In this document: positions 1-7,690 of the stretch, one piece after another | Layout: the number at the start of each line of letters is the position of its first letter | Numbering within the stretch: position 1 is the stretch's first letter | Assembly (NCBI GenBank): GCA_017545095.1 | Contig: JAFYCU010000258.1 | Span: 1-13,073 of the forward strand | DNA: 13,073 nt | Direction of reading: 5' to 3' | Origin: Muribaculaceae bacterium | GTDB taxonomy: Bacteria > Bacteroidota > Bacteroidia > Bacteroidales > Muribaculaceae | The notes under the pieces: generated by a model | What the model saw: the letters and a program-made list of their open reading frames with translations, nothing else | Database searches by the model: none | Told to the model about the DNA's origin: nothing | Made by a program: the position numbers and the translations under genes

Positions 1-49
1 AGCCATACGGGGTTACTCAAATGCCAGCCTCCGGCTGAAAAACCTTCTG

Positions 50-80
50 CAAACATAAGCCCCGATTATTCCATAACAAC
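50..80 (-). promoter_or_regulatory. Possible leftward Bacteroidota-type promoter
   Basis: Read on the minus strand this is GTTG (80-77), 19 bp, then TATGTTTG (57-50). That fits the Bacteroidota consensus TTTG-N19-21-TAnnTTTG with one mismatch in the -33 element and a perfect -7 element. A transcript would start near base 43 and run off the left edge. An ATG at 6-4 on the same strand would leave a leader of about 40 nt. The downstream gene is outside the window, so its existence is inferred. Confidence 0.4.
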
Positions 81-221
81 ACTTAGCTATTTATTATCAG
101 GTGATTGCGAATAGAGCGAGATGGTTTATCGGACAGCAATAGATTTTTTTATGAGTATTCGCTTTTACCAGTAAATAAATTCCAAGTCATTTGTCTCAAT
201 TGTCATCTCGAGAGCTGGAAA

Positions 222-236
222 CACACACTGTGTGTG
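222..236. other. 15-bp palindrome
   Basis: Two perfect 7-bp arms, CACACAC and GTGTGTG, flank one central base. It lies about 165 bp before the promoter at 400-431. It could be a regulator site or simply an alternating CA/TG tract; nothing in the window tells these apart. Confidence 0.35.
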
Positions 237-278
237 AAGTGGCATACCCCCTTCTTAGGAGTGGCTTTCCATTGAATA

Positions 279-320
279 CCGAGTCATGTGGAGCCGCACT
301 CTGGGCGGCTGATGGTCGAG
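279..320 (+). repeat. REP-like hairpin repeat, diverged copy
   Basis: The reverse complement of this segment aligns over about 43 positions with the hairpin repeat at 7452-7495 and 7608-7651, with about three substitutions and one missing base by hand alignment. The shared order is CTCG-CCATCAG, AGCCGC arm, loop, GTGCGGCT arm, C-ACATGACTC. On the + strand the hairpin (AGCCGC at 292-297, GCGGCT at 305-310) is preceded by GTGG, where better copies have GTAG. The orientation is opposite to the copies at 7457, 7613 and 10777. On its right it overlaps a 12-bp piece of the composite repeat (CGAGTAAACAAG, 317-328). Confidence 0.7.
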
Positions 321-399
321 TAAACAAGAGTGAAGGAGGGGTCTTTCAGGGCTTGGCGGGGACTACAAATAGGTGGTTGCTAAAAAAAATTCCCTATGA

Positions 400-431
400 T
401 TTGGCGTTTTGTGGAGTTTGCACTATCTTTG
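400..431 (+). promoter_or_regulatory. Bacteroidota primary-sigma promoter for the A2M-like operon
   Basis: TTTG at 400-403, a 20-bp spacer and TATCTTTG at 424-431 match the Bacteroidota -33/-7 consensus (TTTG-N19-21-TAnnTTTG) without a mismatch. The expected transcription start is about 438-440. That leaves a leader of only about 20 nt before the ATG at 460, so no room for a leader riboswitch on this transcript. The REP-like hairpin at 279-320 lies upstream of the start. Confidence 0.75.
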
Positions 432-459
432 TCGGCATAAAACCAATACATGCACTACA

Positions 460-3400
460 ATGAGACGTATAGCGTTATGGGTGGTGACAGCCCTTGTGGC
501 TCTGAGTGGCTGGTGCCGCAGCAGTGAGCCGGACTTCAATTACCCCAAGCAGGTAACTGCTCAGGCCGAGGCCGACCTGAAGAAGGCGTTGGCGAGCGGC
601 GACGGACAGATGGTGCTCGACGCCATCGTGCGCGCATCAATTGCCGAGAGTCAGCTTTCGCGCGAGAAGATGAGCAACATCATCGACCGCATCGAGCGCA
701 CGGCAAGCAGCGAGAAGAACGTGGACACGCATGCGCTGCTGCGGCACTTCGAAGCTGTGGTGATGCGCAGCTACAGCGAGGCATTTATCCCTATCGACCG
801 ATTGGGCGACGATGATATCCGCATCGTGGACCCCGACCCGGAGGCCACCAAACGCGACCCCTATGCCAAGTGGACGCGGCAGCAGTTCCAGAACCGCATC
901 CAGGAGCTGGTGCGGCTGTCGCTGGCCGACTCGGCGGCCCTGTGTGCCTGCCCGGTGACCAACTACCCGCGCATCATTGCCTGCGACAAGCTCGGGGCCA
1001 CCTATGTGCCCACGCTCTACCAGTTCTTGATTAAGGAGAATCTGCCGCTGGTCGATGGTGACGAGGAGCGGCGCTTGCAGCGGCAGTGGGAGGCTTCCAC
1101 CGCCGGCAATATCGTGGCCAACGTGTGGACACGCAAGACCATCATCGAGGCTGGCGGCCGATGGGGCAACCGCGACGAGTTCCTGAAAATCATGGCCGAG
1201 CATCCCGATGCCGAAATCAATGGCCTGCTCATGGACAACATGAAGGAGGACCGCGACTATGCCATGCTGTGCGACTATGCCAAGCACTACCCGAAGTCGA
1301 TCTATACCCCCGAGGTGCGCAACAACATCGCCTATATCGAGCGCAGCAGTGTGAGCGTCACCCACGACGGGCAGTGGAACTCGCGTGAGCCGCTGCCCGC
1401 CCATGTGAAGGTGCGCAACGTGAACAGCTTCGACGTGGATGTGTACCGCCTGACCGATGACATGTGCTCGCCACAGTGGAAAGGCGACCGTTACAAGGTG
1501 GCCGAGATGACCCGCGTGGCCTCGCAGCTGGTGGCTGCGCCGGGCAAGGTGCCCTACGACACGGTGTTCGACATCAAGCTGGCCGCGCTGCCCTATGGCA
1601 AATATGTGGTGGTGCCGCGTTACAAGAACGCCAAGGGCGAGACCACCACGCTCGTGGAGGTGGGCAAGAGCAATGTGCTGTCGGTGTACGACCTCGCTAC
1701 GTTTGCCGTGGCCGACAATGGACACGACGACCGCATCATCGTGGTGGACGTGGTGACGGGAGCACCGGTGGCCGGGGCCACAGTGACCAGCAAGGAGTGG
1801 AGCGCCACCACTGGCCGCGATGGCATCGTGAAGCTGCCCGACAACAAGGGCTACGCCTCGATGACCTACACCGTGAGCAAGGGCGACGACCGCTTTGCGC
1901 CGTCGACCGACTTCCGCCGCGTGGACAACCGCGAGTCGGCCACCAACGGCAGCCGGCTGTTCACCGACCTGGCCATCTACCGACCCGGCGAGACGATGCA
2001 CTTCGCCGGGGTGGTGTATATGACCTCGGTGGTGGCGCGTCGCGTGATGCCCGATGTGGAGGTGCTGGTGACCTTCTCCGATGCCAACGGCAAGGAGATA
2101 GGCCGACAGACGCTCACCACCGACCGCTATGGCCGCGTGGAGGGCACCTTCGACATCCCCACCGGCCGTCTGCTGGGCACCTATTCCCTGCGCATGACAC
2201 CCCAGCTGGAGCACATGCCGACATCGGCCATTGCTTACCACGATGTGGAGGTGAGCGAGTACAAGACACCCACCTTCCACGTGGATCTGGCGTCGAACGA
2301 CCTCACCTACCAGCCCGGCGAGCCCATCGTGGTGACCGGCACGGCACGCACCTATACCGACCTGCCCGTGGCCGATGCCGAGGTGAAGCTCTCGCTGCGT
2401 CAGCGCGAGTGGGACTGGCTGTGGTGGCGCGGCCCAGTGCACTATATGCGTCCCCGCCGCGTGCACGATACGCAGGTGGCCGACACCACCGTGCGCACCG
2501 ATGCTGACGGACGTTTCACCGTGGCTTTCGCCCCCGACCGCTTTTACGAGAACCAGCACCGCAGCTACTGCCACTACCTCTACGACACTCATGTGCAGGT
2601 GACCAATGCCGGCGGCGAGAGTCAGCAGGCCGACGGCTCGTTCCGCATTGGCAGCAAGCGGGAACTGAAAATCGATGGCACGTTCACCGATGCCAACGCC
2701 ACGCGTCCCGTGCGCGTTCCTGCGACGGTGAACTGCTCCGACAGCACCATCATGCCCACGCATCTGGAGTGGGCCTTGTGCCGTAACTACAGCGACACGG
2801 TGGCCGCCGGAACCACGCCCGTGGCCGAGCCGGTGCTTGACCTCGCCAGTGTGCCCTCGGGCGAATACACCCTGCGCATGCAGATACCCGGAGCCGACAC
2901 CTACAGCGAACGCGCAAGCACCACGCTGCGCCTCTACCGCCCCACCGATGGCGAGGCTCCCGTGAAGGAGGCACCGCTGTGGGTGGCCAGCGACGGCTAC
3001 CACATTGACGAGCGTAATGTGGCGCACGTCACCATTGGGGCCAGCGTGGATGTGGGACACGTCTATTATGTGGCCTATGGCCGCGAGAAAGTGCTCGGTC
3101 AGGGCTGGCTCGACGTGAAGCGCGGCATCACCGAGTTCACCTTCAAGGTGCCCGATGTGGCTCACGAGAATCTGAGCGTGAACTTCACCAGCATGTATCG
3201 TGCCAAGTTCTATAGCCAGTCGGTGGAGATGACCTCGCCGGTGAATGCACGTCCGCTGCGTGTGAAGGCCACCGCCTTCCGCGACCGCCTCACCCCCGGC
3301 AAGCCCGAGCGCTGGCAGCTACAGCTGTTGGGTGGCGGCGACAAGCCCCAGCAGGGCGCGTTGATGCTCGAGATGATCGACCACGCCATCCACGACCTGA

Positions 3401-5979
3401 AGAACAACAACTGGTCGTTTGCCCCTGGATTCCTGAACTGCACGCCCATGCTCTCGTGGCGCATGCGCTTCGACTCGTCGCGGCAGAACGGCACCTCGTG
3501 GCACGACACCTATCAGGACTCGAAGAGTGACTACGATTTGCCCGAACTCATCGACTACAGCACCCCGTTGTGGAGTGGATGCGCCTTTGTGGTGCACCAC
3601 CTCGACCGTCTGGGGGCTGCCATGGGAGGTGCTCGCTACAAGAGTGCGGCGTCCCCGGCACCGAACATGGGGGAAGCGGAGGGAGCTCCCGAGGAAGCCC
3701 AGCCCGCTGTGGATATGGCCCGCCTCGACCAGGTGCAGCTGCGCATGGCCGATGTGAAGACTGCTCTGTGGGAACCCCTGCTCGAGACCGATGCACAAGG
3801 CAACGTGACGCTGGAATTCAACGCTCCCGACTTCAACACCACCTGGCTGGTGCAGGCCTTGGCGTTCACCGGCGAGCTGAGCACCGCCCGCTGGGCGCAG
3901 AACGTGCTCACCACCAAACCCATCATGGTCAAGCCCTCGCTGCCGCGCTTTGTGCGGCAGGGCGACCAGGTGACGCTGGCAGCCACCCTGCAGAATGCCA
4001 CCAGCGATACGCAGCAGTGCGACGCCATCGTGGAGCTGTTCGACCCGCGCACCCTGGAGGTGTATGCCTCGCAGACCTTCAAGCCCACGCTCGCCGGGCA
4101 GGCCACCCAGGCTCTCACCATCGGGTGGACCGTTCCCGACACCATCCCCTATGTGGGCTTCCGCGTGCGTGCCGCCAACGCCGACTTCAGCGATGGCGAG
4201 CAGACCATGCTGCCGGTGCTCACCGCAGTGTCGCCCATTGTGGAGTCGCTGCCGGTGTTTGTCAACGCCGACCAAAGCTCCTTTGACGCCCGCCTGCCCC
4301 ACACGCCGCAGCCCGCACGCTACACGCTGGAGTACTGCGACAACCCCGTGTGGTACACCGTGACCGCACTGCCCAGCGTGGCCAGCACCAACAGCCACGT
4401 GGCCACCAGCATTGCCCACAGCCTCTATGCCGTGGATGTGACTCAGGGTGTGGCCAAGGCGCAGCCCATCATCCGCGAGGCCGTGAACTATTGGCAGGAG
4501 AACTGTCAGGACTCGATGCTCGTGTCGGCTCTGAGCCGCAACAGCGACCTGAAAATCGGCAACCTCATCGCGTCGCCGTGGCTCAATGCCAGCGAGCGGC
4601 AGACGTTGCAGATGCAGCAGCTTGCCGCCTGGCTCGACCCCGCCACGGCGCGCGCCGAGCACGACCGTCTGGTCAAGGCCTTGGCCGACCTGCAGCTGCC
4701 CGACGGCGGCTTCACCTGGTACCGCTACAACGGCTGCGAGTCGTCGCGATGGACCACTGGTGAGGTGCTGGAGCTGATAGGCGAAATCCGCAACCTGGGC
4801 TATCTGCCCGACGACACCAAGCTGAACCAGATGGTGGAGCGGGCCCTAAACTACTACGACAACGCCTACGTAGCAGCCTCGAAGAAGAAAGAGAACAAGA
4901 AGGCGGTGTTTGCCAACTACGCCTATGTGCGCGGCCTGTTCCCCGAGGTGGAGCAGAGCAAGGCCAGCCGCAAGCTCGTGAACAAAACCCTCAATGCCAT
5001 GGGCAAGGAGTGGAAAAAGATGAGCCTGTCGCTGAGCGAGAAAGCGTTCTACGCCCTCACGCTGGAGCGTGCGGGGATGCACAAGCAGGCCCTGCCCATC
5101 GTGCAGTCGATACGTGAGTTTGCGCTCACCGACGCGACGCGGGGCATGTATTGGGACAGCTACCTGAGCGGCTACTGGTACAGCCCGTCGCAGGTGGGAG
5201 CCACGAGCATCGTGCTGCAGGCCCTGCACGCCGTTGACCCCAAGGCCGAGGAGCTCGACCAGGTGCGCAAGTGGATGCTGCTCAGCAAGCAGACCACCGA
5301 CTGGGGCGGTGGTAGTTTGGCGGCCGATGCCAGCTATGCCCTGCTGTCAACAGGCAGCCAGTGGCTCGATCGTGCGCAGGCTCCAGTGATTACCATTGAC
5401 GGGCAACCCGTGGAGATGGACCGCTTCGATGCCTATATGGGCTACTGCCGCAAGAGTGTGGAGGCTCACGGCGGCAGCGAGCTGCACATTGAGCACAGCG
5501 GCAGCAACCCCGCATGGGGAGCCGTGTACTGGCAATACAGCCAGCCCATGAGCGAGGTGCAGCCCGCCAGCACCCACGACATCAGCATCCACAAGGACTT
5601 CTACGTGCTCACCCCCAGCGGCAAGCCACAGGAGGGGGCGTTGCGTGTGGGCGACAAGGTGCAGGTGCGCCTCACCATCACTTGCGACCGCGACATGGAC
5701 TACCTCACGCTCGTCGACGAACGTGCATCGTGCTTCGAGCCGGTGGACCGCACCAGCGGCTACCGCTATGGCGACGGGGTGGGGCAGTACCGCGAGACAC
5801 GCGATGCCGGCACCAATATCTTCTTCAGCCGTCTGTCGAAAGGCACCCATGTGATCACCTACGATGTGTTTGTCACCGCTCCAGGTCGCTTCAGCAGCGG
5901 TGTGGCCACCATCCAGAGCCAGCAGGCTCCCGAGGTCACCGCCCACAGCGAGGGCAACATCCTGTATATAGACAACTAA
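460..5979 (+). CDS. Alpha-2-macroglobulin-like family protein (MG2/A2M domains, no thioester motif)
   Basis: Large secreted or envelope protein of 1839 residues related to bacterial alpha-2-macroglobulins (E. coli YfhM/YfaS type), which act as periplasmic protease traps or envelope-defence proteins. The ATG at 460 was chosen over the in-frame ATG at 409 because 409 lies inside the promoter and because 460 begins a good signal peptide (two Arg, then a hydrophobic run to about residue 18). Cys19 follows Trp, so there is no standard lipobox. Visible domains: a carboxypeptidase-regulatory-like fold near 430-460, an MG2 start near 498 with FTDLAIYRPGE, the A2M domain near 1103-1190 (APDFNTTWLVQALAFT), an alpha-helical complement-like domain about 1320-1620 with GGFTW near 1416, and an MG10-like carboxy end. 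Where catalytic members carry GCxEQ (about 1304-1319 here) the sequence reads LPSVASTNSHVATS, so thioester chemistry is absent. A Pro/Ala/Glu-rich stretch just before the A2M domain could be a bait-like linker. First gene of an operon with the BrkB-family gene. Confidence 0.92.
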   Translation: MRRIALWVVTALVALSGWCRSSEPDFNYPKQVTAQAEADLKKALASGDGQMVLDAIVRASIAESQLSREKMSNIIDRIERTASSEKNVDTHALLRHFEAVVMRSYSEAFIPIDRLGDDDIRIVDPDPEATKRDPYAKWTRQQFQNRIQELVRLSLADSAALCACPVTNYPRIIACDKLGATYVPTLYQFLIKENLPLVDGDEERRLQRQWEASTAGNIVANVWTRKTIIEAGGRWGNRDEFLKIMAEHPDAEINGLLMDNMKEDRDYAMLCDYAKHYPKSIYTPEVRNNIAYIERSSVSVTHDGQWNSREPLPAHVKVRNVNSFDVDVYRLTDDMCSPQWKGDRYKVAEMTRVASQLVAAPGKVPYDTVFDIKLAALPYGKYVVVPRYKNAKGETTTLVEVGKSNVLSVYDLATFAVADNGHDDRIIVVDVVTGAPVAGATVTSKEWSATTGRDGIVKLPDNKGYASMTYTVSKGDDRFAPSTDFRRVDNRESATNGSRLFTDLAIYRPGETMHFAGVVYMTSVVARRVMPDVEVLVTFSDANGKEIGRQTLTTDRYGRVEGTFDIPTGRLLGTYSLRMTPQLEHMPTSAIAYHDVEVSEYKTPTFHVDLASNDLTYQPGEPIVVTGTARTYTDLPVADAEVKLSLRQREWDWLWWRGPVHYMRPRRVHDTQVADTTVRTDADGRFTVAFAPDRFYENQHRSYCHYLYDTHVQVTNAGGESQQADGSFRIGSKRELKIDGTFTDANATRPVRVPATVNCSDSTIMPTHLEWALCRNYSDTVAAGTTPVAEPVLDLASVPSGEYTLRMQIPGADTYSERASTTLRLYRPTDGEAPVKEAPLWVASDGYHIDERNVAHVTIGASVDVGHVYYVAYGREKVLGQGWLDVKRGITEFTFKVPDVAHENLSVNFTSMYRAKFYSQSVEMTSPVNARPLRVKATAFRDRLTPGKPERWQLQLLGGGDKPQQGALMLEMIDHAIHDLKNNNWSFAPGFLNCTPMLSWRMRFDSSRQNGTSWHDTYQDSKSDYDLPELIDYSTPLWSGCAFVVHHLDRLGAAMGGARYKSAASPAPNMGEAEGAPEEAQPAVDMARLDQVQLRMADVKTALWEPLLETDAQGNVTLEFNAPDFNTTWLVQALAFTGELSTARWAQNVLTTKPIMVKPSLPRFVRQGDQVTLAATLQNATSDTQQCDAIVELFDPRTLEVYASQTFKPTLAGQATQALTIGWTVPDTIPYVGFRVRAANADFSDGEQTMLPVLTAVSPIVESLPVFVNADQSSFDARLPHTPQPARYTLEYCDNPVWYTVTALPSVASTNSHVATSIAHSLYAVDVTQGVAKAQPIIREAVNYWQENCQDSMLVSALSRNSDLKIGNLIASPWLNASERQTLQMQQLAAWLDPATARAEHDRLVKALADLQLPDGGFTWYRYNGCESSRWTTGEVLELIGEIRNLGYLPDDTKLNQMVERALNYYDNAYVAASKKKENKKAVFANYAYVRGLFPEVEQSKASRKLVNKTLNAMGKEWKKMSLSLSEKAFYALTLERAGMHKQALPIVQSIREFALTDATRGMYWDSYLSGYWYSPSQVGATSIVLQALHAVDPKAEELDQVRKWMLLSKQTTDWGGGSLAADASYALLSTGSQWLDRAQAPVITIDGQPVEMDRFDAYMGYCRKSVEAHGGSELHIEHSGSNPAWGAVYWQYSQPMSEVQPASTHDISIHKDFYVLTPSGKPQEGALRVGDKVQVRLTITCDRDMDYLTLVDERASCFEPVDRTSGYRYGDGVGQYRETRDAGTNIFFSRLSKGTHVITYDVFVTAPGRFSSGVATIQSQQAPEVTAHSEGNILYIDN

Positions 5980-5986
5980 CCGCCCG

Positions 5987-7330
5987 ATGAACACCGCCGA
6001 CAATCACCAGCCGCCAGCTGCCCCCGCCGGACTGTGGGACAAGGTGCAGCGAGCCATCGACTACTGTGTGGATGATGTGTGGAGCGACCGTCGCCCCATG
6101 TGGTGGGTGCGCGTGGTGAGGGTGCTCAACCTGAGTGTGCGCTCGTTTCTCGACCGCGACTTGCAGATGCGGGCTTGTGCGCTTACCTTCAGCACCGTGC
6201 TGGCCCTGGTGCCGGCGCTGGCCATGCTCTTTGCCATTGCGCGAGGCTTCGGTTTCCAGCACCTGATGCAGGGTCAGCTGCTGCACTCGCTTCCCGCGCA
6301 GCGGCAGGTGTTGGAGTCGGCCCTCACCTATGTCGACAACTACCTCGCGCAGACCTCGCAGGGAGCCTTTGTGGGCGTGGGGCTGGTGGTGCTGCTGTGG
6401 ACCCTCTACTCGTTGCTGAGCAATGTGGAGGACACGTTCAACTATGTGTGGGGGCTCACCACCAGCCGCTCGGTCAAGCGTAAGTTCACCGACTACACCG
6501 CCCTGTTGCTCCTGATTCCCGTGCTCATGGTGTGCTCGGCGGGCATCTCCATCTATATGAGCGATGCCGTGCGGGATGTGTTCGGGTCGGCGAGCCTATC
6601 GCCCGTGGCGCGCGTGCTGCTCGGACTCATGCCGCTGGTCATCACGTGGATGATTTTTGTGGCGGCCTACTATATGGTGCCCAACACCCATGTTGAGTTT
6701 CGCGGTGCGTTGTGGGTCGGTGTGCTGTGCGGCACGCTGTTCCAGGGGTTGCAATGGCTGTTTGTCACGGGGCAGGTGTATGTGTCGAAGTATAATGCCA
6801 TCTACGGCAGCTTTGCTTTCCTGCCGTTGCTGTTGGTGTGGCTGCAACTGTCGTGGCTCATCGCGCTGTCGGGAGTGGTGCTCACCTATGCCCGCCAGAA
6901 TGTCCGCAACTTTGCCCATCGCCATCGTGCCGCCGATGTGTCGCACACCTATGCCACCCACCTTGCCGTGGCCTTGCTCGCCGAGGCGGCGCAGCGCTTT
7001 GCGCGTCGCGAGCCGCCGCTCACACAAAGCGAAGTGGTCGACACCCTTGACATTCCCGGTCCGCTGGCCGCGCAGCTGCTCGACCAGCTGTGCCGGGCGG
7101 GAATGCTGGTGCCGGTGCAGGAGGACACCCAAACGGCCTATCAACCCGCCTTCGACCTGAGCACACTTACCGCTGGCGAGGCCATCAACCGCTTGTCCGA
7201 CTTAGGGCAAACCCACTTCATCGCCAAAGCCGATGAGCGTTTTGCCGCCGTGCTAACCCGCCTCGACCAACTGCGCAACGACCGGCAACAAGCCGCCGAC
7301 ATCCCCATCACCGAACTGATGAGCGAGTGA
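5987..7330 (+). CDS. YihY/virulence factor BrkB family membrane protein
   Basis: Integral inner-membrane protein of 447 residues. Its biochemical activity is not settled: the family was once called ribonuclease BN, and BrkB was linked to serum resistance in Bordetella. Hydrophobic segments are visible near residues 63-87, 127-147, 171-190, 207-230, 239-262 and 274-300, consistent with the usual six-helix core. The family-like stretch YNAIYGSFAFLPLLLVWLQLSW lies near 269-290. An amphipathic amino end of about 45 residues precedes the core. After residue 305 comes a soluble carboxy region of about 140 residues whose middle (about 325-395) looks like a winged helix, as in Bacteroidota versions. 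The ATG lies 7 bp after the stop of the A2M-like gene, so the two are almost certainly co-transcribed and may act together in the envelope. The stop codon overlaps the first heptad of the downstream repeats. No T-rich terminator follows on this strand. Confidence 0.9.
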   Translation: MNTADNHQPPAAPAGLWDKVQRAIDYCVDDVWSDRRPMWWVRVVRVLNLSVRSFLDRDLQMRACALTFSTVLALVPALAMLFAIARGFGFQHLMQGQLLHSLPAQRQVLESALTYVDNYLAQTSQGAFVGVGLVVLLWTLYSLLSNVEDTFNYVWGLTTSRSVKRKFTDYTALLLLIPVLMVCSAGISIYMSDAVRDVFGSASLSPVARVLLGLMPLVITWMIFVAAYYMVPNTHVEFRGALWVGVLCGTLFQGLQWLFVTGQVYVSKYNAIYGSFAFLPLLLVWLQLSWLIALSGVVLTYARQNVRNFAHRHRAADVSHTYATHLAVALLAEAAQRFARREPPLTQSEVVDTLDIPGPLAAQLLDQLCRAGMLVPVQEDTQTAYQPAFDLSTLTAGEAINRLSDLGQTHFIAKADERFAAVLTRLDQLRNDRQQAADIPITELMSE

Positions 7331-7352
7331 CGAGTTATCAGTGACGAGAGAT
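7325..7352 (+). repeat. Four degenerate 7-bp units
   Basis: The end of the BrkB-family gene runs into GAGTGAC, GAGTTAT, CAGTGAC, GAGAGAT: four 7-bp units in register. Similar units (GAGTGAT, GAGTAGA) occur next to the composite repeat near 11706. The first unit includes the TGA stop codon. Confidence 0.45.
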
Positions 7353-7456
7353 GGGTTCGTGGCCTCCCCCGATGCCGTTTTCCCCGTTCACGATGGGTAT
7401 CACTCCACACAGCCATCCGACCAGCACATGTGTGGGCCCCACTTGCTTCGGCCATC

Positions 7457-7480
7457 AGCCGCACCAGGGTGCGGCTCTAC
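7457..7480 (-). repeat. REP-like hairpin, unit 1
   Basis: Perfect 8-bp stem AGCCGCAC/GTGCGGCT with loop CAGG at 7457-7476. On the minus strand the hairpin has GTAG at its 5' foot (7480-7477). That layout, a short GC-rich hairpin preceded by GTAG, matches REP elements mobilised by TnpA-REP/RAYT proteins in gammaproteobacteria. It faces the hairpin at 7504-7519, whose GTAG is on the + strand at 7498-7501 with an imperfect foot. Confidence 0.6.
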
Positions 7481-7491
7481 ATGACTCAGCG

Positions 7492-7519
7492 AAAAAAGTA
7501 GAACCGCATCGTGATGCGG
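7492..7519 (-). terminator. Hairpin plus T6, second terminator-like site after the RluA-family gene
   Basis: On the minus strand a 7-bp stem (CCGCATC/GATGCGG, 7504-7519) is followed within 6 nt by six T residues (7497-7492). It is the more distal of two such sites in the path of transcription leaving the RluA-family gene. A substitution at the foot of the stem shortens it compared with the copy at 7658-7675. Confidence 0.45.
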
Positions 7520-7612
7520 CTCCCCCGATGCAGTTTCCCCCGTTCACGATGGGAATCACCCCACACAGCCATCCTGCCAGCACGTGTGTAGGCCCCACTT
7601 GCTTTGGCCATC

Positions 7613-7636
7613 AGCCGCACCAGGGTGCGGCTCAAC
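7613..7636 (-). repeat. REP-like hairpin, unit 2
   Basis: Same perfect 8-bp stem and CAGG loop as at 7457-7476, at 7613-7632. The foot tetranucleotide on the minus strand is GTTG instead of GTAG, from one substitution. It faces the hairpin at 7658-7675, so the pair has a BIME-like arrangement. Confidence 0.6.
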
Positions 7637-7647
7637 ATGACTCGGCG

Positions 7648-7675
7648 AAAAAAGTAGAGCCGCATCGATGCGGCT
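7648..7675 (-). terminator. Likely intrinsic terminator of the RluA-family gene, formed by a REP-like hairpin
   Basis: A perfect 18-bp palindrome (AGCCGCATC/GATGCGGCT, 7658-7675) lies 55 bp after the RluA-family stop. On the minus strand it is followed by CTAC and then six T residues (7653-7648). The same hairpin read on the + strand carries GTAG at its foot (7654-7657), so it is also a REP-like element. The four-base gap between stem and T-run is longer than ideal. Confidence 0.5.
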
Positions 7676-7690
7676 CCCCCGATGCAGTTT

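Larger units (their letters stand above)
1..459. other. AT-rich upstream intergenic region
   Basis: No convincing gene is seen here. Bases 1-190 are clearly richer in A and T than the GC-rich coding DNA that follows. The region holds a probable leftward promoter (50-80), a 15-bp palindrome (222-236), a REP-like hairpin (279-320) next to a 12-bp piece (317-328) of the composite repeat found twice elsewhere, and the rightward promoter (400-431). A short inverted repeat, GCGAATA at 107-113 and TATTCGC at 156-162, is also visible but too weak to name. A leftward ATG lies at bases 6-4, so a divergent gene may begin just at the window edge. Confidence 0.6.

Noticed and set aside
191..463. A 90-codon + strand frame before the A2M-like gene
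   Set aside because: It crosses the REP-like copy and the promoter at 400-431, shows no family features and has no promoter of its own.
460..520. Lipoprotein signal for the A2M-like protein at Cys19
   Set aside because: The residue before the Cys is Trp, which does not fit the lipobox, so a non-lipoprotein signal peptide is more likely.
637..3165. An 842-codon open frame on the minus strand, opposite the A2M-like gene
   Set aside because: Its product is rich in His, Gly, Ala and Val without any domain pattern, as expected for the antisense of GC-rich DNA with strong third-position bias. The + strand reading has clear A2M-family motifs. The same applies to the minus-strand frame at 3319-4662.
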